From Saprospiraceae bacterium (GTDB lineage Bacteria > Bacteroidota > Bacteroidia > Chitinophagales > Saprospiraceae), in contig JAGQWZ010000492.1 in NCBI GenBank assembly GCA_020436835.1, positions 1 to 42,592 of the forward strand: a stretch of 42,592 nt of DNA. Reading direction: 5' to 3'. Below, piece by piece: positions 32,401-40,477 of the stretch. Within the stretch, counting starts at the first letter, position 1, and the number at the start of each line of letters is the position of its first letter. The position numbers were made by a program, and so were the translations under genes. Under the pieces are notes generated by a model, which searched no databases, had not been told where the DNA came from, and saw nothing but the letters and a program-made list of their open reading frames with translations.

Positions 32401-33223
32401 GGCTGCAACTCCCATGAATGATGATGATGGGGATAATGTCTATGAGTACACCGTTAGCTTGCCAGCCAATATGACTTATGAATACAAATTTATCAACGGA
32501 AATGACTGGGGGATGGATGAGGCAGTTCCCAGTGCCTGTGCCCAAAATAACAATCGTTTTGTAGAAGTGGGGTCACAGGATATGGTGCTTGACGCCGTCT
32601 GTTACGCTTCTTGCGGGGCATGTCTGGGTGTATTCAATGTTACCTTCCGCGTCGATATGAAAGCTGAAACCGTTTCGGAAAATGGAGTACATCTGGCCGG
32701 AAATTTCCAGGGCTGGGATCCGTCCGCGACGGAAATGTCGGACATGGACGATGATCAGATATATGAAGTAACCCTCGCATTGAGTGGTGGAAATACGTAT
32801 CAATATAAATTCATTAACGGCAACGCATGGGGTGAGGACGAATCTGTACCGGCCGAATGCGCCATGGATAATAACCGGGTCCTTGAGTTGGATACGGCTG
32901 ATCTGATCACCGATGCTTTCTGTTTCGGCAGCTGTCTGGCATGTGATGCCAATAGCATTCATGATATTCAGTTGGAAAAGACATTGAGTTTGTTCCCCAA
33001 CCCCAATAATGGAGTTTTTGCACTTCACTTTAACCTCACTGAGGCAGATCGATTGCGTGTATCCACCTATAATAGTCTGATGCAAAAATTAAGTGAATCC
33101 AATCATAATCTACCAGGTGGACAAAATACCTTGAAGATGGATATGGATAAAGTAACCGGATTGATTTTCGTGAAGATTGAAACCAGCAAAGGTATTGTAG
33201 TCCGGCAGGTAGTTATTGAGTAA
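29465..33223 (+). CDS. Large secreted protein with four lamin-tail repeats, two HYR-like and two CBM-like domains, T9SS C-terminus
   Basis: 1252 residues from the ATG at 29465; a GTG at 29456 would add three. Sec signal ends TLSAQ. Four lamin-tail-domain (LTD) units of about 180 residues share EYGEGSxxNKYLELYNGT, a central FNGNEA(F/Y)ALVK and EHTWIRK. Two HYR-like Ig units separate repeats 2 and 3 (around 400-560). Two starch-binding-like/early-set domains follow repeat 4 (VTFRVDMS..., GVHIAGAFQDWDP, YEYKFINGN). The last 80 residues are a type A T9SS sorting domain (LSLFPNPNNGVF). It should be displayed at the cell surface. As fifth gene of the sigma-FecR-SusCD operon it probably binds the same substrate, or tethers it; no catalytic domain is seen. 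LTDs occur with secreted nucleases in Bacteroidota. Confidence 0.88.
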   Translation: MRKKLLKFLFLTALVFPYTLSAQISDLIFSEYSEGSSFNKYLELYNGTGQPVDLSQYSIWKITNDGFWFERDFPLSGFLLEGETYLIVHEDADSSLLALRDTIGPPGIDFALFNGNEAYAIVKIIDGDTSFVDVIGVESGMDTPENWDVAGVTGAGAEHTWIRKPDVCMPNSDWASSAGTNEDDSEWIVFDQDYWADAGQHTTTCTPPQVDLTYELFFSEYGEGSDDNKYLELYNGTGSDIDLSNYTIWKIINEGNWFEREFPLVGMLPHDSTYTIVNKDAGPELTALRDTTGPIDPEFTLFNGNEAFALVKITGPDSTDRMILDVIGVETDTVVPESWDVAGIIGAGAEHTWIRKSTVCGPNSDWASSAGTTADDSEWIVFDADHWDDVGTHTFALSPAPEFDAVPASMSVTCGNVPDSVPSLNVTYFGKNGLQNTVAVQARTSGGYDQCGGKIDYLWAFTDECGKSAAVKQSITVEPIPQAQFMDVPADITVDFEDIPAPDSLSYSNGETDSCGISGSVMPVVVDNSSPCGGSLTYTWSYTDDCGRTTTASQKITVNGEGGKATELFFSEYGEGSGNNKYLELYNGTPTELDLSNYTIWKITNDGNWFEAEFRMTGILGSCQTYLIVNQEADATLAALADTTGPTTPNFALFNGNEAFALVKITGPDSTDRQILDVIGEESGDTAPENWSVAGVEGAGAEHTWVRKSTTCGPNADWASSAGTNAENSEWIVYDADYWDDAGKHNNECSGMGEFSDATELFFSEYGEGSNNNKYLELYNGTGSDVDMSGYTIWKIINEGNWFEREFELEGVLPAGETYLIVNQSADEFLATIRDTTGPVTPEFTLFNGNEAYALVKKTGPNPEDRVILDVIGTESGDMVPEPWDVAGVIGAGAEHTWIRKPTVCGPNDNWPSSAGSSPENSEWIVFDQDYWEDAGKHTFQCQMVQADSVSVTFRVDMSQVTVSSNGVHIAGAFQDWDPAATPMNDDDGDNVYEYTVSLPANMTYEYKFINGNDWGMDEAVPSACAQNNNRFVEVGSQDMVLDAVCYASCGACLGVFNVTFRVDMKAETVSENGVHLAGNFQGWDPSATEMSDMDDDQIYEVTLALSGGNTYQYKFINGNAWGEDESVPAECAMDNNRVLELDTADLITDAFCFGSCLACDANSIHDIQLEKTLSLFPNPNNGVFALHFNLTEADRLRVSTYNSLMQKLSESNHNLPGGQNTLKMDMDKVTGLIFVKIETSKGIVVRQVVIE
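29540..32280 (+). repeat. Four LTD-encoding tandem-type repeats of about 540 bases
   Basis: Units at about 29540-30075, 30107-30645, 31160-31700 and 31739-32280. Units 1-2 and 3-4 are nearly adjacent; a HYR-like insert separates the pairs. Codon choice differs between units while the protein is conserved, so the duplications are old. Confidence 0.85.
32312..32940 (+). repeat. Two CBM/early-set-encoding repeats of about 310 bases
   Basis: Units at about 32312-32625 and 32633-32940. Both encode VTFRVDM, GVH(I/L)AG, WDP, YKFINGN and a closing CxxC pair. They directly follow LTD unit 4 and precede the T9SS domain. Confidence 0.8.
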
Positions 33224-33246
33224 TGTAGATTTTCTTTCATATTCCA

Positions 33247-33290
33247 AAGTCCGGTGATAGTAGCCAAGATCACCGGACTTCTTTTGCTTT
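33247..33290 (+). terminator. Rho-independent terminator after the SusCD operon
   Basis: A perfect 12-bp stem (AAGTCCGGTGAT at 33247-33258, ATCACCGGACTT at 33269-33280) with a 10-base loop is followed by CTTTTGCTTT. It lies 23 bases after the stop of the LTD protein and separates this operon from the gene at 33307. Confidence 0.85.
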
Positions 33291-33306
33291 ATCCGGATAC
33301 TTCATT

Positions 33307-34545
33307 ATGAAGCACCTCTGTACAATTATTTTTCTTTTCTGGCTTCCATTCACCGGATTGTCACAACGCACCCTATTTGGTAATCTGGAAAATTATCTGA
33401 GTGATTACGTCGCTACGTTACCAGTATCAGGATCAAATGTTTACCGGGATCCAGCCGAAGCTGACCGTCTTAATCTCGGCAATGCAACAACGATGATCAT
33501 GAACGGTGACCTGAGTGAGGCACAGGAAATAGCAATGTTGTCGGGGTATGAGGTTATTCGCTACATCGACAACAGCCAACTGAGTAATCGCGAATTCTAC
33601 GGACTGCAACCACAACCTGGCAGTTCCAACTATTGGGGAATTTTATTTCTAAATCCACATGCATGCATTGATGTGATTCTGCAATGCCCTCATCCCAGGT
33701 TTGATAGTAATACCGGTCTGCAGGGAGCCTATATCTTCACCCATCTCGATGCGAAAGGACTAATGATAAGCGGCACCCACCGTTGCAATAGTATTGCACC
33801 CACTGATTGTGATGGTACCACCTCCGTGTGCGGCAGCAGTAGTGCTTACCGGATATCCGATATTGCCCATAACACCGAAAGTTTGTTCCAAACCTATACC
33901 GAAGCCTTAGCTGAGGATTCAGCCACTTATTTTATCCAATTGCATGGATTTGCCAAAAACTCCGGTGATCCCAATTTGATTATTAGCAATGGAACGCGCC
34001 AAACACCTCAGGAAGATCCCATCGCTGATATCCGGAATGGACTATGGACTGTCGATCCGGATCTCACTTTCAAGATCATTCATATCCACACGGATTGGAC
34101 CAGGTTGACTGCATTTACCAATACGCAGGGCCGGTACCTAAATGGAAGCACTGATCCATGTTTCCAAAATGCTTCTGCATCTACTGGGCGGTTTATCCAT
34201 ATTGAGCAGGAATACGACCGTTTCCGGAAGGATGCGAGTGGCTGGGAATTGATGCGCAGGGGATTGGAAGAGGCCTTCGAATGCCAGGTATCGACCAGTC
34301 AGGTGGAAATTCAGGAAGAACTCGACATCAGGATCATAGCAAGTGATGATCAATTTGTCGCTTATTTCCAGGATGATCGGATGAAATGGATCAATGTATT
34401 TACAATGGATGGACGCCGTATTCTCTCCGGGCCATTGGTCGATGGTGCGGTCTACCGGGTTCCGGATCAGATGATGCTGATTATTTCCATCAGCGATCTG
34501 AATAGCGGTCAGCTTCTCCTGGGCCGGAAAATCTGGATTCCCTAG
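33307..34545 (+). CDS. Unrecognised secreted protein with T9SS-type C-terminus
   Basis: 412 residues with a Sec signal (ends FTGLSQ). The last 80 residues resemble a T9SS sorting domain (INVFTMDGRRILSGPLVDGA). The middle has several conserved-looking His: NPHACIDVILQCPHPRF, FTHLDAKGLMISGTHRCN, SDIAHNTESLF, FIQLHGFAKNSGDPNLIIS and IIHIHTDWTR. Such His clusters, with HG and THR motifs, would suit a metal-dependent hydrolase of N-formylglutamate- or poly-gamma-glutamate-hydrolase style, but I could not assign a family. At least seven Cys suggest disulfides. It starts just after the terminator at 33247 and precedes a gamma-glutamyltransferase, which makes a gamma-glutamyl link worth testing but not shown. 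Confidence 0.75.
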   Translation: MKHLCTIIFLFWLPFTGLSQRTLFGNLENYLSDYVATLPVSGSNVYRDPAEADRLNLGNATTMIMNGDLSEAQEIAMLSGYEVIRYIDNSQLSNREFYGLQPQPGSSNYWGILFLNPHACIDVILQCPHPRFDSNTGLQGAYIFTHLDAKGLMISGTHRCNSIAPTDCDGTTSVCGSSSAYRISDIAHNTESLFQTYTEALAEDSATYFIQLHGFAKNSGDPNLIISNGTRQTPQEDPIADIRNGLWTVDPDLTFKIIHIHTDWTRLTAFTNTQGRYLNGSTDPCFQNASASTGRFIHIEQEYDRFRKDASGWELMRRGLEEAFECQVSTSQVEIQEELDIRIIASDDQFVAYFQDDRMKWINVFTMDGRRILSGPLVDGAVYRVPDQMMLIISISDLNSGQLLLGRKIWIP

Positions 34546-34631
34546 TATCGTCAGTCTTTTTCTTGTTTTCAATAAACGATACGTCTTCACTCCCGGGTGG
34601 TAGGACTGAAACATTGGTGTCTACTAAAACC

Positions 34632-34661
34632 TTGACCGTAAGCACTAAATCGCTATCTTAA
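34632..34661 (+). promoter_or_regulatory. Possible promoter of the gamma-glutamyltransferase gene
   Basis: TTG (34632-34634), a 19-base spacer and TATCTTAA (34654-34661) partly match the Bacteroidota TTTG/TAnnTTTG pattern. The last two -7 bases differ. The ATG follows 21 bases later. Confidence 0.3.
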
Positions 34662-34682
34662 GTAATCCAAAAAGATTTTATT

Positions 34683-36374
34683 ATGATGAGATGGTCCCTT
34701 ACCTTGATGATGGTAACCTGGTTATTACCGATAATGGCACAAAACAGAATTGTTGGAAAAACTTTTGCCTCCCGCTCGGAGGTTTTGGCCCAAAATGGGA
34801 TGGTTGCTACGTGTCAGCCGCTGGCATCCAATGCCGCTCTTGATATCTTGAAAAAGGGAGGAAATGCCATTGATGCCGCGATTGCTGCTAACGCCATGTT
34901 GGGATTGGTTGAACCCCACAATTGTGGGATCGGTGGTGATTTGTTTGCTATTGTGTGGGATGCAAAAAGTAAAAAACTCTATGGCTTGAATGCCAGTGGA
35001 CGGTCACCAAGAGATCTTAACGCAACCTATTTTAGAGAACGGAATATGGAGTATGTACCATTTTCCGGTCCACTGAGTATCTCAGTTCCCGGCTGCGTTG
35101 ATGGTTGGGCTATGTTGCACAAGAGATTCGGCAAGATGGCGTTAGCTCAAATCCTGGATCCGGCTATTTTGTATGCAAAAAATGGATTTCCGGTGACTGA
35201 GGTTATTGCGGCAGAAATGGAATCCAGCGTTGGTTCACGAGATGAACGACCCGAGTTCCGAGAGACCTACATGCCCGGGGGTAAAATTCCTCAAAAAGGC
35301 GAAATATTTACGAATGCTAATCTCGCCAGCGTATATGAACAGATTGCCAGTGGGGGAAGGGACGCTTTCTATCAGGGTAAAATTGCCAGTACCATTGCCG
35401 GATATATCCAGGACAATGGAGGGTTTATTTCTGAGGAAGACCTGGCAAACCACACTTCGGATTGGGTGGAGCCGGTAAGTACCAATTACCGGGGCTATGA
35501 TGTGTGGGAACTCCCGCCAAATGGTCAGGGAATTGCAGCCCTGCAGATGTTAAATATTCTTGAGGGATATGATATTGCATCAATGGGTTTTGGATCGGCG
35601 GAATATTTGCATGTATTGACAGAGGCTAAGAAATTAGCCTTTGAGGACAGGGCCAGGTTTTATGCCGATATGACCTTTAACGACATTCCTGTGCAAGAGC
35701 TTATTTCCAAGCCTTATGCGGAAAAAAGAAGAGCACTGATTGACCCCGACCGGGCTGCCGCACATTATCCGGCCGGAGAAATTGAGCGGGGAAATACCAC
35801 CTACCTTACCGTCGCCGACAAAGAAGGTAATATGGTGTCGCTGATCCAAAGCAATTATGCCGGATTTGGATCGGGTATGTGTCCTCCCGGATTGGGATTT
35901 GTCCTTCAAAACAGGGGATCGATGTTTAATGTCAAGGATCCCAGGCATTTCAATTACCTGGAACCGGAGAAACGTCCTTTTCACACCATTATTCCCGCAT
36001 TTATAACCAAAGAGGGACAGCCTTATGTAAGCTTCGGATTGATGGGAGGGGCGATGCAGCCACAGGGTCATGCTCAGATCGTCGTAAATCTTATCGATTT
36101 TGGGATGGATTTGCAGGAAGCTGGAGATGCTCCGCGCATGCGCCATACCGGTTCTTCCCAGCCTATGGGCTCAGAAATGAATGATGGTGGCATTCTTAAT
36201 CTTGAAAATGGCTTTGACTATGAAGTGATCAGGGATTTGATGCTTAAAGGCCATACTGTCCAATTTTCTGTTGGAAGCTATGGAGGTTATGAAGCCATTA
36301 AGTGGGATGCGGAAAACAAAGTGTATTACGGTGCTACGGAGTCACGAAAAGACGGTCAGGCAGTGGGTTTTTGA
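34683..36374 (+). CDS. ggt: Gamma-glutamyltransferase / glutathione hydrolase
   Basis: 563 residues, the normal length, with a Sec signal (ends LPIMAQ). It is made as a proenzyme that cuts itself before a conserved Thr, here T372 in GNTTYLTVADKEGN, to give large and small subunits. Other family marks: GGNAIDAAIAANAMLGLVEP (59-78), CGIGGDLFAIVW (81-92), SGRSPRDLN, ELPPNGQGIAALQML and the small-subunit GSGMCPPGLGFVLQNRGSMF. It removes or transfers the gamma-glutamyl group of glutathione and related peptides in the periplasm. The residue before the Thr pair is Asn where E. coli has Asp. A single gene, apparently with its own promoter. Confidence 0.92.
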   Translation: MMRWSLTLMMVTWLLPIMAQNRIVGKTFASRSEVLAQNGMVATCQPLASNAALDILKKGGNAIDAAIAANAMLGLVEPHNCGIGGDLFAIVWDAKSKKLYGLNASGRSPRDLNATYFRERNMEYVPFSGPLSISVPGCVDGWAMLHKRFGKMALAQILDPAILYAKNGFPVTEVIAAEMESSVGSRDERPEFRETYMPGGKIPQKGEIFTNANLASVYEQIASGGRDAFYQGKIASTIAGYIQDNGGFISEEDLANHTSDWVEPVSTNYRGYDVWELPPNGQGIAALQMLNILEGYDIASMGFGSAEYLHVLTEAKKLAFEDRARFYADMTFNDIPVQELISKPYAEKRRALIDPDRAAAHYPAGEIERGNTTYLTVADKEGNMVSLIQSNYAGFGSGMCPPGLGFVLQNRGSMFNVKDPRHFNYLEPEKRPFHTIIPAFITKEGQPYVSFGLMGGAMQPQGHAQIVVNLIDFGMDLQEAGDAPRMRHTGSSQPMGSEMNDGGILNLENGFDYEVIRDLMLKGHTVQFSVGSYGGYEAIKWDAENKVYYGATESRKDGQAVGF

Positions 36375-36417
36375 AAGGTCAGGATATGGTGGAAGCACCT
36401 AACCTCCTGGCAATATT

Positions 36418-37125
36418 TCAGGGAATCAATACGGAGAAGATAAACGGTGGCACAAAATTAAAGATGTATCCCTGCGGAAGTTCCACCGGTGCATTTTCGA
36501 CCGCATCACCAATTTGTTGGATGGTGTCACCCAACATCGAATTTGAGATTGCCTCCGAAATGCTCCCAAACGTCTGCATGGAGGATAAATTCTGATAGGG
36601 CTGGGTGAAAAAACCTCTGATCTCTCCCCCTGGGTAAGTAGTCGTGTGAATATTAAAATAGGCCTTTCCTTCATTGAATGCATTTTTAAGTGCAGAGAAT
36701 GCCCCAGCGGCTGTTCCTCCATTGGCAGTGAGATAAGCAGAACTAAAACTCGATGCCAGATCCATATCAAACGTCATGTCATATGATCCACTACTCACTC
36801 CCTGGGGAAATCCGGGGAAACTCGGTGTCGGTGTGGCTACCCCTGCAGTTCCTGTTCCCGCCATGGCAGTGGCTGCATGAATATGAGCTACCGTAGTGGT
36901 TCCTTCCAAGTCATTAAAACTAGTCTCTACCCGCATGAGGTTGTTAGTGATGGTCACTTTTGCACTGCCGGTTCCCGGGGATGTATTCGAGGGTGATTGA
37001 TTTGGCCCGGAAAGGGTATTGACTTTATAAATCTGACCACTTGCTGGAAAAAACATCGCCAGTAAAACTCCGCCAAAGAGGATTCTTATAAATGATTCTT
37101 TGAGTGTCCGGTATATGCAACTCAT
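36418..37125 (-). CDS. CHRD-domain secreted protein
   Basis: 235 residues. A signal peptide (about 1-30, ends FFPASGQ) leads to a CHRD domain at about 33-175. Its marks are YKVNTLSGPNQSPSNTSPGT, GTTTVAHIHAA, GKAYFNIHTTTYPGGEIRGF and the FTQPYQ edge. CHRD domains, named after chordin, are secreted beta domains with conserved His and are common in environmental bacteria; the function is unknown. The tail (about 180-235) is helical and ends in a hydrophobic FNFVPPFIFSVLIP. Convergent with ggt, 43 bases apart. A palindrome lies directly upstream of the start. Confidence 0.85.
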   Translation of the reverse strand: MSCIYRTLKESFIRILFGGVLLAMFFPASGQIYKVNTLSGPNQSPSNTSPGTGSAKVTITNNLMRVETSFNDLEGTTTVAHIHAATAMAGTGTAGVATPTPSFPGFPQGVSSGSYDMTFDMDLASSFSSAYLTANGGTAAGAFSALKNAFNEGKAYFNIHTTTYPGGEIRGFFTQPYQNLSSMQTFGSISEAISNSMLGDTIQQIGDAVENAPVELPQGYIFNFVPPFIFSVLIP

Positions 37126-37129
37126 CTCC

Positions 37130-37155
37130 TACATTAAAAAATGTATTTCAATGTA
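37130..37155. promoter_or_regulatory. Palindrome with extra half-site upstream of the CHRD gene
   Basis: TACATT-AAAA-AATGTA (37130-37145) is a perfect 16-bp inverted repeat starting five bases before the CHRD ATG. A further AATGTA at 37150-37155 lies exactly 10 bases from the one at 37140, one helical turn. Looks like a regulator site; the regulator is unknown. Confidence 0.4.
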
Positions 37156-37361
37156 CACTATTTTCAAGGCAGTTGTTGAGAGAAAAACGAAATAAATCCG
37201 GACAGAGAAAAACAGTATGGGTTTCCACAGTCATTTGACCAGTAAATAACCGGCAAAATTGCGTGCGGTTAATTGATTTATTGACTTTCCACAGCGATTG
37301 AAAAGTTGGTAGGTAACCCTATATTTTGATATTAATGGTCTAAGTAAAAAATTGTTTTATG

Positions 37362-38429
37362 CTATTTTTTCCGGTGATCTTTGATTTTTTTAAACGTCCT
37401 GACCATTTTACCAAATTCCCGGTCTCTCTTTCTTTTTTCAGCCAATGTCATTTCAAAGTGCTCTCGTTCTCTCTCTAATTTGAGATAGTTTTCATGGGCA
37501 TTGGGGTCCAGATCGCCATTTTCAACCGCCTGTAGTATTGCACAACCAGCCTCATTGGTATGGGTACAATCTTTAAATCGACAATTTTGTGCGTATTGCA
37601 GAAGCATGTCAAAAGTTGCGTCCACGCCAGTCGCCGAGTCAAGAATCCCTACTTCGCGCATGCCGGGATTATCGATCAGAATCGATCCGTTTGCCAGCAA
37701 AATCAATTCTCGGTGGGTGGTTACGTGCCGGCCTTTCTGAGTACTGCTGCTGATGGCGTTTGTTTCCATCATCTCCCGGCCGGAGAGCTTGTTCACCAGG
37801 GTGGATTTGCCTACTCCGGAAGATCCCAATAGACAGTAGGTTTTACCAGGTAACATTTGATCCATCAATGCAATGATACCCTCACCGGTTTCATTACTTA
37901 TTGCGCTCACCGGTACCTTTTCGATGCGTTTATTAAGCTCTTCCAACATTACGGTCAAAGCATTTTGATCAATGAGGTCTATTTTATTGAGTAGAATAAT
38001 GGGGCTTACCTTTGCCGAATGACAAATCGTGAGGTATCGTTCTATTCGATTTATGTTAAAATCCCGGTCAACTGCCTGGACGATGAAGGCATAATCGACA
38101 TTAGTGGCAATGATTTGTTTTTCGGCGTGTTTTCCTACCGCCTGCCGGGAAATAATCGTTCTTCGGGGTAGGACAGCATGAATAAGGGCCTTGTCATCGT
38201 CATAGGGGGATATTGCTACCCAATCGCCGACGGCTGGAAAATCCGAACGATTTTCAGCAGAATATCTTAATTGTCCTATAATCTCTGCCTGATATTCGTG
38301 ATCTCCGGTCCTGACTATATATCTTTCTTTATGTTCGTTGACAATTCTACCGAATTCGTAATGCTTAAAACCCTGCTCTTTACGAAAAAGATCCCAACCG
38401 GAATCATACCCCAGTTCTTGAAGTGTCAT
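37362..38429 (-). CDS. rsgA: Ribosome small-subunit-dependent GTPase RsgA
   Basis: 355 residues from the ATG at 38429; a TTG at 38438 would add three. N-terminal OB domain (about 25-100), then a circularly permuted GTPase: G4 NKIDL at 148-152, G1 GSSGVGKST at 202-210, and G3 DNPGM at 253-257. The C-terminal zinc finger has C283, C288, H290 and C296 (NCRFKDCTHTNEAGC). RsgA checks late 30S subunit assembly and releases maturation factors. The N-terminus (MTLQELGYDSGWDLF) is of the kind seen in a subset of RsgA proteins. The 236 bases downstream, between it and the CHRD gene, hold no gene. Confidence 0.93.
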   Translation of the reverse strand: MTLQELGYDSGWDLFRKEQGFKHYEFGRIVNEHKERYIVRTGDHEYQAEIIGQLRYSAENRSDFPAVGDWVAISPYDDDKALIHAVLPRRTIISRQAVGKHAEKQIIATNVDYAFIVQAVDRDFNINRIERYLTICHSAKVSPIILLNKIDLIDQNALTVMLEELNKRIEKVPVSAISNETGEGIIALMDQMLPGKTYCLLGSSGVGKSTLVNKLSGREMMETNAISSSTQKGRHVTTHRELILLANGSILIDNPGMREVGILDSATGVDATFDMLLQYAQNCRFKDCTHTNEAGCAILQAVENGDLDPNAHENYLKLEREREHFEMTLAEKRKRDREFGKMVRTFKKIKDHRKK

Positions 38430-38485
38430 GGTCTTCAAAATTTCCGTCCGGTAAATTACTAATAAATCAAAGAAACGAACCAGGG

Positions 38486-39853
38486 TCAGGCAAGCGCGGG
38501 ATGCTTTCTTTGCTTTTCTGAATCCGATTTTTCTGTTCTGGTTTTAACTTTCTCTTTGTGCACTTGTGGAATTTTAAGGAAGAAGGTGAGCACCATGGCC
38601 ACCAGGCAGGCACCTGCTGCAGCTAAAAAAGGGATTAACCAGAAATCGATTCCTGAGAAGTTTCCCGAGGCATCCTTCACCATGCCCGCAAGTAGGGGAC
38701 CGAAAATACCGGCGAGACCATAGGCGAGAAATACCCATCCATAGTTTTCGCCCACATTTTTCTTACCAAAATAAACTGCGGTTGCCGCTGGGAAGAGGGC
38801 AAAGTTTCCTCCGAAATTTAAACCGATGATCGCGGCGGCAAAGATCAAACCGGTAGCCGACTGGCCCAACCAGAAAAAGAGGGTCATCATCACTGCCTGA
38901 GATAACATCATGATGCGAAGGGTCTTCTTTCTCCCTAATATATCGGAAAGACGACCATACAGGATACGTCCCAGACCGTTCATGATTGCATAAATTGCCA
39001 TCGCAGTTCCGGCCGTGGCGGAAGCATTGATGGCTTCCCTGGCAGATAGAGCATCGATCCCGAAAAGTTTAATACAATAAATCACCATCAGTCCTGCAAA
39101 TGCAGAAAGAAGGAACATACTGAATAATAATCGGAATTGCACGGTATGAAGCATCTCGGAACCATGAAGGTCCACAGACTCAAAATTCGGATCCAAAGTA
39201 TCGGTTTTCGGGTCCCAACCTTCCGGAATATAGTTGGGTGGAGGTAACTGCATTACCAAAGAACCCAGCACCACCCCGATGACCAGGATAAATCCGTAGA
39301 ATATAAACGTACTCTCCAATCCGGGTAAATCGAAAAGGGAAAGGTTCTGCAGGAGTCCACCTCCAAACCAGGCCCCGGCTGCTTTAATCCAGAAAGTGGC
39401 ACCAAAACCGAATCCAGCTACTGCGAGCCCGGAAACCAAACCTACTTTGTCCGGATACCAGCCAATACCCACCTTCAGCGGAACTGCATAAGCCAATCCA
39501 ATGCCGGCTCCACCTAAAACTCCAATGCTCAGAAGTAAGCTGAGGAAATGTCCACCGGAGAACCCGGAAATGACATATCCCAGACCCAGCATCAAGCCAC
39601 CGATTGCAGTCAGGATCTTGGTTGGAATTTTTTGCATAAGTCTGCCTGAAACGATCATGAAAATTGAGAATGTAAATAGACCGATCGAGAATATCCAGGC
39701 TGACTGGGAGGCAGTAAATCCTCTGCCTCCGTCTTCAATTGATGTAGATAAGGGAATCGTAAAAACAGACCAGGCATAAATAATACCCAGACATAATTGT
39801 ATCAACATACCCCCAACAATAACCAACCACCGGTTCTTAAAAGTAATCTTCAT
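38486..39853 (-). CDS. MFS transporter of the oxalate/formate antiporter (OFA) family
   Basis: 455 residues with 12 predicted membrane helices. The OFA-type opening is RWLVIVGGMLIQLCLGIIYA with WSVFTIPL. The MFS loop 2-3 signature appears as SGRLMQKIPTKILTAIGGLM and the loop 8-9 copy as NGLGRILYGRLSDILGRKK. GGAGIGLAYAVPLKVGIGWYP is typical of this family. Members exchange or import small organic acids (oxalate/formate, lactate, others). The C-terminus is a charged tail (KVKTRTEKSDSEKQRK). A single gene, 56 bases downstream of rsgA in position but upstream in transcription; they may share a transcript. Confidence 0.88.
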   Translation of the reverse strand: MKITFKNRWLVIVGGMLIQLCLGIIYAWSVFTIPLSTSIEDGGRGFTASQSAWIFSIGLFTFSIFMIVSGRLMQKIPTKILTAIGGLMLGLGYVISGFSGGHFLSLLLSIGVLGGAGIGLAYAVPLKVGIGWYPDKVGLVSGLAVAGFGFGATFWIKAAGAWFGGGLLQNLSLFDLPGLESTFIFYGFILVIGVVLGSLVMQLPPPNYIPEGWDPKTDTLDPNFESVDLHGSEMLHTVQFRLLFSMFLLSAFAGLMVIYCIKLFGIDALSAREAINASATAGTAMAIYAIMNGLGRILYGRLSDILGRKKTLRIMMLSQAVMMTLFFWLGQSATGLIFAAAIIGLNFGGNFALFPAATAVYFGKKNVGENYGWVFLAYGLAGIFGPLLAGMVKDASGNFSGIDFWLIPFLAAAGACLVAMVLTFFLKIPQVHKEKVKTRTEKSDSEKQRKHPALA

Positions 39854-40477
39854 AGGTATCTTTTTTTTTGCTTAGAAAAATTGGTAAGTAGGGGTTATCA
39901 CCTTCGATAGTCATACTCTAAAGTTTTGTTCGTGTAGCGCTGGTATTGATTTATATTAATACTGCCGGAAAACTGATGTCGGAAGTTCCTTGGTGATTTT
40001 AATCAACGCGTTTTCACAAACAAAGACCATTGAAATCAAAATCTATTGATTTCCAATCAGATCTAAGAAAATTTTAAAAGTGTAAATGCGAGAAATAACT
40101 ATTAAAGGCTAAAGGTAATCGGTGAAAGATCGCAGGGGAATGACTTTTATCAATACTTCCTAATGATAATGGTCAATAAAAGGAAAGACAGATGACCTTT
40201 TTACTTGTTTATTGCCACAGGGTATGAGTTTTCCTCTGATATTCCGGCGCAGGAAAGTATGTAATAACGAGGTTATATTTAGGTATATTTGCTTACAAAA
40301 TCGCGCATTGGTGAAATATTATCCGGCCCTGATAGGATAATGTCAAAATTTGTTTTTGTTTTTTCAAACTGGAGAAATATTTGATAGAATCCCTAACTGA
40401 ATTGATCACTTTCAGTGTAATATCGGGAGTCAACCCGGGTCCAACCTTAGGTTTTATCCGATACCATTGCGTCGTTT
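39854..40477. other. 624-base non-coding stretch upstream of the MFS gene
   Basis: No open frame of note and no tRNA-like fold was seen. An imperfect inverted repeat GTATTGAT-TTAT-ATTAATAC (39943-39962) lies about 90 bases upstream of the MFS start and could be an operator. A plus-strand TATATTTG (40284-40291) matches the -7 consensus but lacks a -33 partner. A perfect 7-bp stem ATTATCC/GGATAAT (40318-40341) is followed by a T-rich run. A small untranslated RNA from 40290 to about 40365 is conceivable, not supported. Confidence 0.35.

Noticed and set aside
40284..40365. Small plus-strand RNA or 14-codon peptide gene with a TATATTTG box and hairpin.
   Set aside because: No -33 element, no conservation evidence and no ribosome site; only noted as a possibility in the gap entry.
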